NCBI GenBank assembly: GCA_026988195.1
Contig: JALSLS010000318.1
Coordinates: forward strand, 1-12,700
Length of the DNA stretch: 12,700 nt
Source: Methylomonas sp.
GTDB lineage: Bacteria; Pseudomonadota; Gammaproteobacteria; Methylococcales; Methylomonadaceae
Direction: 5' to 3'
Shown: positions 1 to 9,400 of the stretch, one piece after another
Layout: each line of letters opens with the position of its first letter
Position numbering within the stretch: the first letter of the stretch is position 1
Made by a program: the position numbers and the translations under genes
Notes under the pieces: generated by a model
What the model was told of the DNA's origin: nothing
The model's database searches: none
The model's input: the letters and a program-made list of their open reading frames with translations, nothing else

Positions 1-42
1 AAAACAGGCGCATAGCGGGCTACGTAACTGTTTTTCTAGCAT
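1..42 (-). CDS. Possible 5' end of a downstream gene, cut by window edge
   Basis: An ATG on the minus strand at 42-40 opens a frame of 14 codons (MLEKQLRSPLCACF) that runs off the window without a stop. It would begin 22 bases after the TGA of the large kinase gene, in the same direction, a spacing that fits an operon partner such as a response regulator. No clear Shine-Dalgarno sequence precedes it; only AGG stands almost against the ATG. Fourteen codons are too few to assign a family, so this may equally be chance. Confidence 0.25.
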   Translation of the reverse strand, partial: MLEKQLRSPLCACF

Positions 43-64
43 GCCTATGGAGCAAAAAGACAAG

Positions 65-3000
65 TCAGACTTGGGTATTATTGAATCCTCGTTCCTTAGG
101 TATGGTAAAAATAAAAATACTCCCTGCACCTTCTTCTGACTCAATCCAGATTTCTCCTCCCCATTGTTTAACAGTTTTTTCAATTAAACTTAACCCTACC
201 CCGGTACTTTCGGACTGATCCTTAGGTTTTAAGGTTTGAAATAGTTGAAATATTTTTTCTTGATATTTTTTTGCAATACCAGGACCATTATCCTTTATTG
301 ATATTTGCCAAGCGATGTCCTTGTCACTACAGCTAATTTCAATAAGCCCTAGCTCCTTATCATTATATTTAATGGCATTATCAAGTAAGTTTTGAAAAAC
401 CTGATGAAACCTAAAGCGCTCTCCTTTTATCACTGGAAATGAGCTAATAACATTTATTTTTATATTTTTTGGAGGGGCAATCAAGTGAATAACATCTTCA
501 ATTAAAGTCAGTAAATCGACATCCTCAACATCCTCCTTTACTCTGCCAATTCGGGAGTATTGTAAGATTCCATCGATCATCTCATGCATCCTTTTTGCTC
601 GACCGCTAATTAAATCCATTTGTTCCCTGCCTTCATCATCAAATAATGAGGCATAATCCTCAGAAATCCATCCAGATAACTGATTTATTGCTCGTAATGG
701 TGCTTTTAAATCATGGGAGACAACATAAGCAAAGTTATTAAGCTCTTCATTGACTTGATTTAACTCTGCAGTTCTTTCACCCACTCTTTGTTCAAGGTTA
801 ATATTTAAGGATTCTATTTCTCTTTGATTTTGTTGCATATCCTTAATTAACTTTGTATTTTGTAAGGCAACAGCCGCTTGTGCTGTTAGTAATTTGGTTA
901 ATTCAACCTGTTCTCGGGTAAAAACAGCAGACATTAACTTATTTTCTAAATACAAAACGCCAAGAACTTCTTGCTTTAAGACTAAAGGTATACAAAGTAT
1001 AGACTTCAAATGCTGTGTTTGTACGGTACTATCCGTACTAAAGTCACTATCATCACTTGCATTATTAATAACCAACATTTCAGAGGTTCTGAAAACATAA
1101 TTTGCAATCGCCATGCTTAAATTTTCGGTCGATATTTCTTCTTTAGTTTTAATTTCTACACCAACAAAGTCATGTTTTTCACCCCGTGCCACAACTTCTA
1201 ATTGTTGCTTATATACTGTTAATAAGTACGCTGTTTTAGCCCCTAACCGCTCCATGACCGATTGTAATATGGTGCTAAGTAAAGCATTGAAGTCTAATTG
1301 CTGGGTAATACTTCGCGTGGCTTCTAATAGGTAGTTAACATCTAATATTTCTGATAAGGGTTGATCTGTTACGGCTTGTTTTTTACTAGGTGACAAAGAA
1401 AACAATTCACATAATTGTTTTTCTTTAACATGAGCAGAACATGACCGATAAAGTGAAACAGCCCTAGTCAGAAAATAATTTGCGTGCTGGTGGTGTTGCT
1501 CAATACAGACTTGTCCAAGCCTTTCGTTAATATAAGCTTCTAACAGGGTAAATTTGTTATTAACTGCTAAATCAATCGCATCAAATGCATAACGCCTAAA
1601 ATTGCTAAAATCACCTTGGTGAATACTACTTTCTAACTTCATTAATAAATAATAAGGTTTTAAGATAGGCCCTAAATTCGACCAAGTTTTAACGTGTTTT
1701 AAACAGTTCTTTAGTTCTGAAGTCTGTTCATCCGTACTGTTTTTATGTAATCTTAAAGCGTTAACAAACCAAAAAACATACCAAAGTCTATTCAGTATAT
1801 TGTCACTTAAGCCTCTTAAATAGGGTCTTGCTTTTGAAAGAGCTTGCTCAGCAATATTATAATGTCCTAAATAATAATGGCTGATACCTTTAAGTGTGTA
1901 ATACCCCCCTATAGAAACCACATGTTTATCATGCTCCCAAAGCTGTAGTTTTTGTTGCATTTGTTCTTGGTTAAAATTCTGCTTACCGGTCAGCATTAAA
2001 TCAGACCAGCCTGCTATTGCACTTTGAGCTAGACCTAAAGAAAGTGATAAATTAAATTTTTCTGAAAAATGACAACACTCTTCAGTAACAACCTTTATCT
2101 GATTTAGGTCTCGCCCTTGGTTAATTAAGTGCCAGATGTATGGCCCATAAGATAAGCCTGCATTATATAAATCACCGCAATTTTTACCTCTATGAATATT
2201 TTTTTGGCATTGTTCAATAATAAACTCAGAATTACGCCGATTATGCATATTAGTCCATAAAATACCGTTAATTCCTTTAGTGGCTCCAAAAGTATCAGGG
2301 TATCGATCAGACAAAGCTAAGCCTAAATCTTCATAATTAAAGGACATTTCATACTGCCCTTTTCGTTGCAAATACAACCCAACCATTGAAAAACCATAAA
2401 TAACAGTTTCATCAACACCACCCGCCAAACAGTTTTGAGTTGATTGTATAGCGGCTAAATACAATTGTGGAACCATTCCAGCAAGGTAGTAATCAGGAAT
2501 TAATTCACTATAAATACCCGTCTCAATCTTTGTTTCTCTATCACCAGTCGGTTCAATACCAAGTATTTGTTGCCAGACATTATTATTAGCACCATGAATT
2601 TGTTTAATAATATCTGCTGATCTATCTAATGCTAAATTATCATCTTCAGGAATTTGACGGTTAAAAAATTTAAGTCCTTGATTGCCTACCTCAATCGCCT
2701 GTTTAAATTTCCCCATTGAAGACAGTCCGGTTGTTTGTTCATATAAACAATCAATTCTATCTAGATCATTTTTAGATTCTTTAATTAATGTTTTTAGGAT
2801 TTTTTCTGATGCAGGCTGATTACCTAAAGCCATTTCGGTTCGTGCTAAATACTTATGTAAAGAGAATAAAAAATCATAATCCTCTTCCCATGACTGATTT
2901 GAAAATAACTGTAAACTTTGACGAAAAAAGAAATTTGCATTATCCATTGCTAAAGCTTTCATTGCTGCTTTACCTGCATGATAATTAAAGATAGCTTCTT

Positions 3001-5215
3001 GCTTTTTTGAGCTATCCGTTTGATTGGCTTCCCGCCCTAGTAATAAATGCTCAACAATAGAAAATAAATTAGTCAGTTGTTCAATTTGTATTTGCTCAGG
3101 AATAGCATTAATAAAAGCTAAAGCAATTTTTTTATGCACTTTTTGTTTGCTTAAATCATCTAGAAAGCTTTCAGCAGCAGCTTGTACTTGATCATGAAAA
3201 AAGAAAATATGATCGTGTTCACGCATTAAAATATTATCAGCAAAAGCGTCACTTAATGCTTGAAACAAGGCTGGCAACTCCATCCCTACTACTAAAGCGA
3301 GTTCTTTTGCCTCAAAACTAGCCCCTAAGCAAGCAGAAATACTTAATAACTCACGAATTTCACGGCTTTGTTTTGCTACTTTATCTTTAAATAAATCTAG
3401 TGCAGTTTCTGGAATGTTAGTATGTCGAAGTTGCTCGTTATCCCATTCCCACGCTCCATCATCCGTTAAATGTAAGTGCTTATAGCTATAAAGCCAACGT
3501 AAACTTTCATTAACAAACAAAGGGTTGCCTGAGGATGTGTGGTAAATGATATTGGATAACTGTGTTGTACGTGTTGGGTATGTATTTAAAATGTACGCAG
3601 TCATCTGATTAACATCAGATGACTGTAATGCCTTCAGTCTAATTTCAACTAAAGGTCTATTCATTTTTTTTATTCTTGAAATTAAATAGCTCAACCTGTG
3701 GGTATTATCGACTTCATTGTGTCTATAAGCGCCAATCAAATATAAATAAGGGTAATCTAAAGCATTATCAAATACACGTTGTAATAACTCAAATGTCGCA
3801 CCATCACACCATTGTAAATCATCAATAAATAAAGTAAGTGGGTGTTCTTTACTGGCCAAGCAGGCAATAAACTTACCGGCAACGTCATTGAATCTATTAC
3901 GTGCTTCAATCGGGGGTAATTTAGTAACTTCGGCCTGTTGACCAATAATCAGTTCTAACTCAGGAACTAAATCGGTCATTAATTTACCATGCTCACCCAG
4001 CTGGCTACTGATTCTTTGCTGCCAGTATTCAACCCGTTGCTTATCTTCTGTTAAAAAGATTCTAACTAGCTTGGTAAGTGCCTGAATTAAAGTACTGTAG
4101 GGAATATGCTTTTTAAACTGGTCAAATTTTCCTGAGGTAAAATAACCTTTGTTCTGAACAATAGGTAATTGTAATTCTTGTATTAAGCGGGTTTTTCCTA
4201 TCCCAGATAAACCCGAAATAAGGGCTGAATAAAACAAGCCAGTACAGGTTCTTTGGTACCCTTCTAATAACAGTTTTTTTTCTACGTCTCGCCCCACCAT
4301 TAAGGAAGGAATAGTAATACGGTTACTAAAATCTTGTTGTTTTAGGGTAAATCGAGCTATATGTCTATGCTCTTCCCAATCATGCAAACATTGTTTTAAA
4401 TCATAAGCCAAGCCTATTGCTGTCTGATACCTTTTTTCAGGTGCTTTTTCGAGTAATTCTGCTGTTATTTTTCCTAATATCTCAGGAGTATCTAAATTAA
4501 TGGATTGTACTACTGGAGGAATTTCTGCCAAATGTGAATGAATAATGGCGATAGGATCAGAAAATAAAAATGGCGGGGAGCCTGTTAAACATTCAAACAA
4601 AACCATCCCTAAAGAATATAAATCTGTCGAATAATTTATGGTATGTTTAATTCGTCCTGTTTGTTCAGGAGACAAATAAGGTAATGTGTCAGCTCGAAAA
4701 CTATCTTGGTAGATAAAATGACTCATTTGATTGATATCCAGTATTCTGACATCATCAATCAAATTAACCTGCAAACTATTCATATCAAGCAAAATATTAC
4801 TGGGTTTGATGCTTTTATGGATATGCCCTGCTCTATGCCGTTGTTCTAATTGTTCAGCAATAGCAATGACCACTTTTAACACCTCAACAAAACTAATATC
4901 TTTTCGTTGTTGAATCCATTGCCTCAATGTAAAACATGGATACCAAGGCTGGACTAAGTAAATAGTTTCTGAATTGGGTAGGTGAACAGTGGGAACGAGT
5001 AACTCTGGAAGTGCCAGTTCATTAAGTTGATCAATCTGTTGTTGTAAATAATTAACTAAATCTGTATTACAAAATTGAGCCTTTATTTTTTTGACAACAA
5101 CAAGTTGACTACTGTCTCCATTTACTGATGCTTTGTATACATTTGCATGCATACTTTCGCCTAGTGTCTCTAAAATATTAAAAGTTGACTGTTGATTAAT
5201 CACTGGCAATTCCAA
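65..5215 (-). CDS. Giant Ser/Thr-kinase-like / AAA ATPase / GAF / sensor histidine kinase protein
   Basis: A 1716-residue protein with no hydrophobic membrane segment, so probably cytoplasmic. Domains in order: protein-kinase fold (about 11-280); STAND/AAA-type ATPase with Walker A GLSGIGKT (335-342) and Walker B LFIDDLQW (462-469); a long helical, TPR-like region (about 740-1290); GAF domain (about 1308-1452); coiled-coil linker (about 1455-1495); histidine kinase with H-box SHDLKAPLR (His1501), N-box Asn1613, G1 DNGPGI (1642-1647) and G2 GVGL (1672-1675). This architecture is known as trifunctional kinase/ATPase/histidine kinase proteins in cyanobacteria and some Proteobacteria; ligands and partners are mostly unknown. 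The kinase-like domain reads HKSIKPSN (133-140), with Ser135 where the catalytic Asp belongs, and DDV (154-156) where DFG belongs, while SPE (182-184) remains. The histidine kinase looks complete but lacks a receiver domain. The start is TTG (5215-5213), with GAGAG four bases upstream; an in-frame TAG lies four codons before it. Confidence 0.93.
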   Translation of the reverse strand: MELPVINQQSTFNILETLGESMHANVYKASVNGDSSQLVVVKKIKAQFCNTDLVNYLQQQIDQLNELALPELLVPTVHLPNSETIYLVQPWYPCFTLRQWIQQRKDISFVEVLKVVIAIAEQLEQRHRAGHIHKSIKPSNILLDMNSLQVNLIDDVRILDINQMSHFIYQDSFRADTLPYLSPEQTGRIKHTINYSTDLYSLGMVLFECLTGSPPFLFSDPIAIIHSHLAEIPPVVQSINLDTPEILGKITAELLEKAPEKRYQTAIGLAYDLKQCLHDWEEHRHIARFTLKQQDFSNRITIPSLMVGRDVEKKLLLEGYQRTCTGLFYSALISGLSGIGKTRLIQELQLPIVQNKGYFTSGKFDQFKKHIPYSTLIQALTKLVRIFLTEDKQRVEYWQQRISSQLGEHGKLMTDLVPELELIIGQQAEVTKLPPIEARNRFNDVAGKFIACLASKEHPLTLFIDDLQWCDGATFELLQRVFDNALDYPYLYLIGAYRHNEVDNTHRLSYLISRIKKMNRPLVEIRLKALQSSDVNQMTAYILNTYPTRTTQLSNIIYHTSSGNPLFVNESLRWLYSYKHLHLTDDGAWEWDNEQLRHTNIPETALDLFKDKVAKQSREIRELLSISACLGASFEAKELALVVGMELPALFQALSDAFADNILMREHDHIFFFHDQVQAAAESFLDDLSKQKVHKKIALAFINAIPEQIQIEQLTNLFSIVEHLLLGREANQTDSSKKQEAIFNYHAGKAAMKALAMDNANFFFRQSLQLFSNQSWEEDYDFLFSLHKYLARTEMALGNQPASEKILKTLIKESKNDLDRIDCLYEQTTGLSSMGKFKQAIEVGNQGLKFFNRQIPEDDNLALDRSADIIKQIHGANNNVWQQILGIEPTGDRETKIETGIYSELIPDYYLAGMVPQLYLAAIQSTQNCLAGGVDETVIYGFSMVGLYLQRKGQYEMSFNYEDLGLALSDRYPDTFGATKGINGILWTNMHNRRNSEFIIEQCQKNIHRGKNCGDLYNAGLSYGPYIWHLINQGRDLNQIKVVTEECCHFSEKFNLSLSLGLAQSAIAGWSDLMLTGKQNFNQEQMQQKLQLWEHDKHVVSIGGYYTLKGISHYYLGHYNIAEQALSKARPYLRGLSDNILNRLWYVFWFVNALRLHKNSTDEQTSELKNCLKHVKTWSNLGPILKPYYLLMKLESSIHQGDFSNFRRYAFDAIDLAVNNKFTLLEAYINERLGQVCIEQHHQHANYFLTRAVSLYRSCSAHVKEKQLCELFSLSPSKKQAVTDQPLSEILDVNYLLEATRSITQQLDFNALLSTILQSVMERLGAKTAYLLTVYKQQLEVVARGEKHDFVGVEIKTKEEISTENLSMAIANYVFRTSEMLVINNASDDSDFSTDSTVQTQHLKSILCIPLVLKQEVLGVLYLENKLMSAVFTREQVELTKLLTAQAAVALQNTKLIKDMQQNQREIESLNINLEQRVGERTAELNQVNEELNNFAYVVSHDLKAPLRAINQLSGWISEDYASLFDDEGREQMDLISGRAKRMHEMIDGILQYSRIGRVKEDVEDVDLLTLIEDVIHLIAPPKNIKINVISSFPVIKGERFRFHQVFQNLLDNAIKYNDKELGLIEISCSDKDIAWQISIKDNGPGIAKKYQEKIFQLFQTLKPKDQSESTGVGLSLIEKTVKQWGGEIWIESEEGAGSIFIFTIPKERGFNNTQV

Positions 5216-5238
5216 GTTACTCTCGTTCTATTAGGAAT

Positions 5239-5299
5239 ATTATAAGAATGATTCTACCCAAGCATTATAATTTAGCTGTAAGGCATCTCCCTTAAGGGA
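5239..5299 (-). promoter_or_regulatory. Candidate promoter and 12-bp palindrome upstream of the giant kinase gene
   Basis: Two TATAAT hexamers lie on the minus strand at 5269-5264 and 5244-5239, 24-50 bases before the TTG start. Neither has a convincing TTGACA at the usual distance. A perfect 12-base palindrome, TCCCTTAAGGGA, occupies 5288-5299 and covers the -35 position expected for the upstream TATAAT, which would suit an operator or activator site. This is inferred from sequence alone; the palindrome may instead belong to the neighbouring repeat block. Confidence 0.35.
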
Positions 5300-5406
5300 A
5301 AAAAGTAAGTACCTTAAGTTAAGCAAGCGATGCGCTTCCTATCGTCAGCACATCCTACTTATTTCCTTAGTGGCAGTGAGGAAGCTCATTCTTTTAAGGC
5401 TCCTTA
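5279..5406. repeat. Repeat-rich block, possibly a small MITE-like element
   Basis: The block opens with TAAGG (5279-5283) and closes with CCTTA (5402-5406), and the sequence just inside both ends reads CCTTAA on the inward strand, so the ends are imperfect inverted repeats. Inside are the palindrome TCCCTTAAGGGA, a copy of a YAGGATGTG-type repeat (5327-5358) and a hairpin with TTCCTTA/TGAGGAA arms (5363-5383, one wobble pair, 7-base loop). No reading frame longer than about 25 codons is present. Whether it is one mobile unit or adjacent pieces cannot be decided from a single copy. Confidence 0.35.
5327..5358 (-). repeat. YAGGATGTG-type dispersed repeat, copy A
   Basis: Read on the minus strand it begins GTAGGATGTGCTGACGATAG and ends in GCGCATCGC. 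It shares TAGGATGTG, a following GA, an AGGA core and a GCRYCG end with the longer repeat at 12501-12572, with several mismatches. Motifs of this type are common dispersed extragenic repeats in gammaproteobacterial genomes. It lies between the giant kinase gene and zipA. Confidence 0.5.
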
Positions 5407-5469
5407 GTTTAGAGCTATAGCAGTTCCTTTGGAAATACATCAATTTGCATCTTTAGTGAAAAATGTTTC

Positions 5470-5558
5470 GTAGGAGCGTCCGCCCTCGGCGCGATTAAAA
5501 TAATACTCTTTTCTCTGAAACTTGCAATTATCTTAGTTCCAAGGGCGGACGCTCCTAC
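5470..5558. repeat. REPIN-like inverted pair of REP sequences
   Basis: GTAGGAGCGTCCGCCCT at 5470-5486 is matched by its exact reverse complement at 5542-5558: 17-base perfect arms around a 55-base AT-rich spacer. Each arm begins GTAG, the tetranucleotide typical of REP elements moved by TnpA-REP (RAYT) transposases. The left arm continues into a small hairpin, CGCC-CTC-GGCG (5481-5491); in the right arm this second half is degraded. Two REPs facing each other form the unit called a REPIN in Pseudomonas. In RNA it would fold strongly and may end or stabilise zipA transcripts, which is an inference. Confidence 0.75.
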
Positions 5559-5652
5559 ATCATCATTATCTACTCACAAGCTGACGTTACTTGGCAATAA
5601 AAAAATGACTAAAATAGTTTGCTTGCTCTGATATTCCATGACACTGGAACAA

Positions 5653-5695
5653 GGAAACGATGGACGGGCGGTTTTTTTATTACGCGCTACCTTAA
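5653..5695 (+). repeat. Short repeat motif, copy 1, abutting the zipA stop codon
   Basis: The plus strand carries GGAAACGAT, then GTTTTTTTATT (5671-5681) and ACGCGCTACCT. The same order, GGGAACGAT, GTTTTTTTATT and GCGAGTTGCCT, occurs at 10171-10210. The T-run follows a GC-rich stretch, but I find no stable hairpin before it, so I do not call a terminator. The right end overlaps the zipA stop codon. Confidence 0.45.
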
Positions 5696-6405
5696 AGTAG
5701 TTTTTCCCGAAAAGCTTGAATAGTCTCATTGGTCAGAGCTTGTCTCTGATGGTCTAATATCTGACCACCCAACTCATTGGCCAGCCAATTAATGGTTTGA
5801 ATAAAATCATCAAAAATAGCCAGAGGGTTGTCTAGTTCAGTTGGTTGAATAAAAAAAACAATACCAGGCGAATTAAAAAGCTCAAGTTCTATTTCAGGAA
5901 AGGTACCCGGTTCTACCATACTGGCTACGGCATAATCAACTCTACGTTTATCATCTAAACGTTCAAAGATTTTCATACTGCCATATTCCAGCCCCACACG
6001 ATGAAATGTATCAGCTAAGACCTGCCCATTAAAACCTTGTTCCGAGCTTGCAATAATACTAAATTGAATAATACTGGGCAGTTCTGATGTTTTCTCTGTT
6101 GCTGTAGGCATTTCTTCTGGCTGTTGACCTGTCTCATTTTCAACATCTATTTGACTGGCAACAGAAATAGGGTCTGTATCTGGGGAAAAATCATCAACAG
6201 CAGATCCGATAGGAACAATATCAAAATCATCATTATCGGTATTGAGTATCAATGATTTATCAATATTATCTAATGGATTCCCTTTATCAACAAAGCTAAT
6301 TCCACTGCGACTTTTTTTGTTTTTGAAAATGCTCCACAAAATAATACCTAAAATACAGGTAGCACCCATTACAATAATTACTATTCTTAATAAATCTTTA
6401 TCCAT
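5692..6405 (-). CDS. zipA: Cell division protein ZipA
   Basis: A 237-residue inner-membrane protein that tethers the FtsZ ring to the membrane during early divisome assembly. Residues 1-5 are followed by one hydrophobic segment (about 7-27) and a basic stretch KNKKSR (28-33), giving the N-out, C-in arrangement of ZipA. An acidic, low-complexity linker (about 35-108) leads to the C-terminal FtsZ-binding domain (about 111-237), recognisable from FNGQVLADTFHRVGLEYGSM and the later FFIQPTELDNP. It is shorter than the E. coli protein (328 residues), mostly in the linker, which is Asp/Glu-rich here. Its ATG shares a base with the smc stop (TAATG), so it is probably translated by coupling with smc; the Shine-Dalgarno is weak. 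In many gammaproteobacteria ligA follows zipA; here a repeat-filled gap follows instead. Confidence 0.95.
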   Translation of the reverse strand: MDKDLLRIVIIVMGATCILGIILWSIFKNKKSRSGISFVDKGNPLDNIDKSLILNTDNDDFDIVPIGSAVDDFSPDTDPISVASQIDVENETGQQPEEMPTATEKTSELPSIIQFSIIASSEQGFNGQVLADTFHRVGLEYGSMKIFERLDDKRRVDYAVASMVEPGTFPEIELELFNSPGIVFFIQPTELDNPLAIFDDFIQTINWLANELGGQILDHQRQALTNETIQAFREKLL

Positions 6406-9400
6406 TAAATTTCTGCCATCTCTACTGCGTCTTCAATATTTACGGAAACCATGCGTGAAACACCTGGTTCTTTCATAGTAACACCAGTTAATTGTTTTGC
6501 AATTTCCATGGTTACTTTATTATGTGAAATGTATAAAAACTGTACTGTTGCTGACATTTCTTCCACCATTTGTGAAAATCTGACCACATTAGCATCATCC
6601 AAAGGTGCATCAACTTCATCAAGCAAGCAAAAAGGCGCAGGGTTTAAGTCAAATATTGAAAAAACCAAGGCGACAGCGGTCAATGCTTTTTCTCCACCAG
6701 ACAGCAAATGAATTGAGCTATTTCTTTTACCCGGCGGACGAGCAATAATATTAACTCCAGCTTCTAACAAATCAGCATCCGTTAATTCTAAATAGGCTTG
6801 CCCTCCCCCAAAAAGTTTAGGGAATTTTTGTTGTAAGCCAAGGTTGATTTTATCAAAAGTTTCTTTAAACCGCCTTCGACTTTCATTATCAATTTTATTA
6901 ATAGCTTCATCTAAAGTAGTCAATGCCTCTATTAAATCATCATGCTGCTCATTTAAGAAGTTCATTCGCTCTGCTTGCGACTTATATTCTTCTATAGCCG
7001 TTAGATTAATAGACCCTAGCCTATCAATTTGTTTAGTAAAATTTTCAAGCCTATGTTTCCATTCCTGCTCTTCAGCATCAACCGCTAATTGTTGTAAAAT
7101 CACCTCAGGGTCGGCATCTATTTCGTTTAACTGTTCGGTAATTGTTTGTTGCCTAACGTTACTATCTTGTTGTTCAAACCTAACCTTATCCAACGATTCT
7201 TTCTGCTGCTCCATGGCTCGTTGGGTGTGGGTATGCTGTTCTGCTAATTGAGTAATGAGAGCTTCAGTTTCTCGCTGAGCAACACGTTGTTGCTGCAATT
7301 TGTTTTCTAAAGTTTCTTTATTCTCAATAAAACTTTCTAATTGTAACTTTTCATCATCCAGTGGCATTAAAGTAAAGTTTAGTTTATTTTCTAATTCAAC
7401 GATACGGTCAGCACTTTGTTGGTTTTGTATTTGCAATCGTTCAATTTGTTTAGTGGTCAATATCTCTGATGCTTTCAGTGAATCAATTTTACCTTGTAAG
7501 CTATGTACATTTTTTTGCGTTTCATTAACCGTTAAATCATTATTATATTGTAAGCTCTGTAACTGTTGATTCTGACTTTCTAAGCTATCTTTTTTCTCGG
7601 CTAATTGCTCTAGCTTTTGTTCAGAAACAAGACCTAACTCTGTCGCTTCATTTTCTGCTTCAGCAATACCTGTTATATCTGCAGTGACATCTTCAATATC
7701 AAGACTAACCTGGTTTAACCGTTGTTGTTGCTGTTCTTGCTTAGCTGAGTATGCACTAAACTGTGAACTTTTTGCTGAATATTCAGAGCCTAACACTTTA
7801 TCTCTTTGTTGAAGGTCTTCTCGATTGGTTTCAGCTATTTTTAAGGCTAACTCAGTTTCTTCTAAAAAAGTTTCATTATCTTCAATACTGAGTTGCAAAT
7901 CTGCTTGTCTTTGTTTTAAATCACGAAGGTCTTTTTCTCGCTGTAAAACCCCCTTTTTACTATCCGTATTTCCTGAAATTTTAATCCAGTTAGGCCCAAT
8001 CCAATCACCAGACTTTGTGATTATAGATTCATAATCAAGCAGTTGTTTACTTTGCTGTTTTGCTTGTTCAAGATTCTCTGCGCAATAGATCCCCGTCAAT
8101 AAGCTAGCTAAATTCCAGGGCGATTTAACTTTGTCCATTAGACTAGACTTTTGCCCAGTTGGTGAATCGGCTGTAGTTTCGGTTTCAAATAAAATAATAG
8201 ACTGTTCAGAGATCAACTGTAAACTTTGTATAAGCTGCTCTGTACTGTCTACGCAAATAGCTTCAAGATAACTTCCTAAAACGACCTCAACAGCATTTTC
8301 CCAGCCATCATCTACTTCTAAGGATTCCGCTAACCGCTGTTTATTGACTAACTCATTTTTTTCTAACCAATGCTGTAGTTGTTTTTTATCTTTCCCCATC
8401 GCATGTTGTTGTAACAGCTCTAAGGATGTGATTTTCCCATTGACTTTATGCTGTTCTGAACGATCTTGGTGAAGTTGATTATGCAACGCTTTAACTTTCT
8501 GACGTTGCTCAATAATTAAACTATAAACAGTTTCAAGTTGTAACTGAAGGTCTTCTCTATCTGTTTCAATTAACTCAATACTACTGTCTAAGGATTCAAT
8601 TTCAGCGAGTAAGTCTGTGCTAGATAATTCATTATGCTCCTTTTGTAATTTATCTAAACGTTGTTGTAACTGTTGAGACTGGCTAGAAAGATGAGTAAGC
8701 TTTACCCGTTGAACCTCGGCCTGCTCTTTATATTTAGAACTTTCTGTTAAATAACTTTCCCATTGCTGCTGCCAAGCCTCTTTTGATTGTTGTGATTCTC
8801 GTTGCCTAGCTAAGCTCTCTTCGGCATATTTTGAGGCAATAATATAGCTTTCTTCAGCTTCTAGTAAGCTTTCTTTAATCTCTTCCAATTGCTGCATATC
8901 AAGCTCATATTCATTATTAGCTTGCGATGCTTGTTGAGTTAGTCGGTTTATTTCAATCACAGTCTCTTCATGACTGCTTTCATTATGCTTAATCGTTTGC
9001 TGAAGACGACTTACTTCAGCAACCACATGATAATATTCCGCTTGTGCAGAATCTAATAGTTGCTGCTGTTTTTTTTGTTCAATACGCTGACTATCAATAG
9101 ACTTATCAGTTTCGCGTAATAACACAAATAAGCGATTATGCTCAGTCGCAATTTTCTGTAAATTATCTTCTAACTGCTGTGATGTTTGATGATAGCTATT
9201 CCAGCGTAGAGCTAGTAACTCTTTTTTATATTGGCGTTCTTGTTTTTTTAAATCAGTGAATTTTTCTGCTTTTTCAGATTGTTTTTTTAAATTAGACAGC
9301 TGGTTTTCCACTTCTTCACGCAAGTCATCCAAGCGCTCAAGGTTTTCCCTTGTATGCCTCATTCTTGTTTCAGTTTCATGCCGGCGTTCTTTATATTTAG

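Noticed and set aside
3599..3625. CATCTGATTAACATCAGATG palindrome inside the giant kinase gene (arms CATCTGAT/ATCAGATG)
   Set aside because: It lies in conserved ATPase-region coding sequence; the symmetry is most simply explained by the codons, and no regulatory role is indicated.
5331..5408. A 25-codon plus-strand frame starting ATGCGC
   Set aside because: It begins inside the YAGGATGTG-type repeat, is short, and lacks a ribosome site.
5661..5681. A GC-rich stretch followed by seven T on the plus strand, resembling a terminator
   Set aside because: No stable stem precedes the T-run, and for the minus-strand zipA the run would be A. The motif recurs at 10187 as part of a repeat.
6844..7251. 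A 135-codon plus-strand frame opposite smc
   Set aside because: It lies wholly within the smc coiled-coil coding sequence, is rich in Ser/Cys/Leu as expected for the antisense of Gln/Glu-rich coiled coil, and matches no family I know.
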